64,000 nucleotides of DNA from PALSA-278 sp963760285 (GTDB lineage: Bacteria > Acidobacteriota > Terriglobia > Acidiferrales > UBA7541), in assembly GCA_963760285.1 (NCBI GenBank), contig CAVXCI010000001.1, positions 1,860,001-1,924,000 on the forward strand, read 5' to 3'. Shown here piece by piece: positions 63,444 to 64,000 of this stretch (its first letter is position 1; each line of letters begins with the position of its first letter). The notes under the pieces were generated by a model. That model was not told the origin of the DNA. It saw nothing but the letters and a program-made list of their open reading frames with translations, and did no database searches. A program made the translations under genes and the position numbers.

Positions 63444-63603
63444 CTGCTCTTCGGGAGGGGCAGCCTCTTCGCTGGAGGAAGAAATCCGGCGGCGGGCTGC
63501 CCCCCTGCGTTCATTATTGTTTTCATCTCCCGCCTGAATCACGCCGCCATCCTCGCCCCTCCGATTGACTCCCCTTTGCGCACAGGAATAGTATGGGCGC
63601 GTC

Positions 63604-64000
63604 ATGCCGTCTGCGCCGCTCCTGGAGATTCCGCCCGCTCCCGCATTGCAGATCGCCCACGTGCTTTTCATGGATGTGGTGGGCTACTCCAGTCTGCCTA
63701 TGGACCAGCAACAGAACGTCCTGAGGGAATTGCAGGAAGCCGTCCGCGCCACCCCCGATTTCTCCCGCGCCCAGGCCAGCGGTGAACTCATCCGCCTCCC
63801 CACCGGCGATGGCATGGCTCTGGTATTCTTCGCCCATCCCGAAGCGCCCGTGCGCTGCGCCGTGGAATTGAGCCGTGCTCTCCGCGGCCCCTCCCGCATC
63901 CCCTTGCGTATGGGCATTCATTTCGGCTCCGTTTATCCCGTGCCGGACATCAACGCCACCCGCAACGTCGCCGGCGCCGGCATCAATATCGCCCAGCGCG
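63604..64000 (+). CDS. Class III adenylate/guanylate cyclase domain protein, 3' partial
   Basis: The gene runs off the right edge. The 132 visible residues are the start of a class III nucleotide cyclase domain: HVLFMDVVGYSSLPMDQQQN holds the first metal aspartate (D24), and LPTGDGMALVFFAHPEAPVR the second. PLRMGIHFGSVYPVPD and RNVAGAGINIAQR continue the fold. The product would be cAMP or cGMP; specificity needs the missing part. There is no N-terminal sensor before the domain, so any sensory or TPR module would lie downstream. Start at the ATG at 63604. Confidence 0.82.
   Translation, partial: MPSAPLLEIPPAPALQIAHVLFMDVVGYSSLPMDQQQNVLRELQEAVRATPDFSRAQASGELIRLPTGDGMALVFFAHPEAPVRCAVELSRALRGPSRIPLRMGIHFGSVYPVPDINATRNVAGAGINIAQR

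Noticed and set aside
1..64000. CRISPR array
   Set aside because: No regularly spaced short repeats were seen.

Overview
The window looks like a chromosomal segment of an Acidobacteriota bacterium, probably a metagenome-assembled or draft genome. The pointers are a large TonB-dependent receptor with a carboxypeptidase-regulatory-like N-terminus, a PadR/ADOP-type ABC permease pair, many secreted beta-propeller and Big_2 proteins, a CCAEP-tail radical SAM protein and moderately high GC. This assignment rests on gene content and recalled family resemblance; no search was run.

Layout. 1-9.3 kb: essential housekeeping genes (TPR protein end, Fis-type HTH gene, purC, smc, cysS, a class III aminotransferase). 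All but the HTH gene are broken by many single-base frame changes that look like sequence error, not decay. 9.3-13.3 kb: intact methyltransferase, yraN, galT and sppA. 13.3-20.4 kb: an AT-rich leader, the 1166-aa TonB receptor with a clear terminator, tRNA-Cys, an FG-GAP protein and a PQQ-like propeller protein. 20.4-24.4 kb: a hairpin/terminator pair with no gene of its own, a frameshifted HEPN-like protein, a frameshifted fatty-acid desaturase, cytochrome c and a small secreted protein. 24.6-29.3 kb: mscS operon, leucine dehydrogenase, BNR propeller protein. 29.5-34.6 kb: tRNA-Arg(CCG), a truncated DDE integrase, an outer-membrane barrel protein, an ECF sigma factor coupled to a small Cys-rich protein, a lactonase-like propeller and a truncated histidine kinase. 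34.7-42.1 kb: two small unknowns, a PilT-like ATPase, a Big_2 plus propeller protein and typA/bipA. 42.3-45.5 kb: a complete pqqABCDE operon, including a 25-codon pqqA. 45.7-51.1 kb: phosphoesterase (phospholipase C family), msrA, aconitase. 51.2-54.0 kb: a two-gene operon of a CCAEP-tail radical SAM protein and an ATP-grasp protein, the best candidate for an uncharacterised pathway. 54.0-58.1 kb: YggX, zwf, glk and a K+-channel-like protein. 58.2-64 kb: ADOP permease and PadR regulator, tRNA-Arg(TCT) followed by a GIY-YIG gene bounded by a tRNA-fragment repeat, a secreted propeller-like protein, and the start of a class III nucleotide cyclase.

How the genes work together. zwf and glk feed glucose into the oxidative pentose phosphate route. 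pqqABCDE makes the cofactor PQQ, but no PQQ dehydrogenase is visible here; the PQQ-like propellers are structural relatives, not enzymes of that class. The radical SAM and ATP-grasp genes overlap by one base, share a promoter with a perfect -10, and probably act on one substrate. The PadR gene overlaps its ABC permease target gene, a standard repressor/efflux pair.
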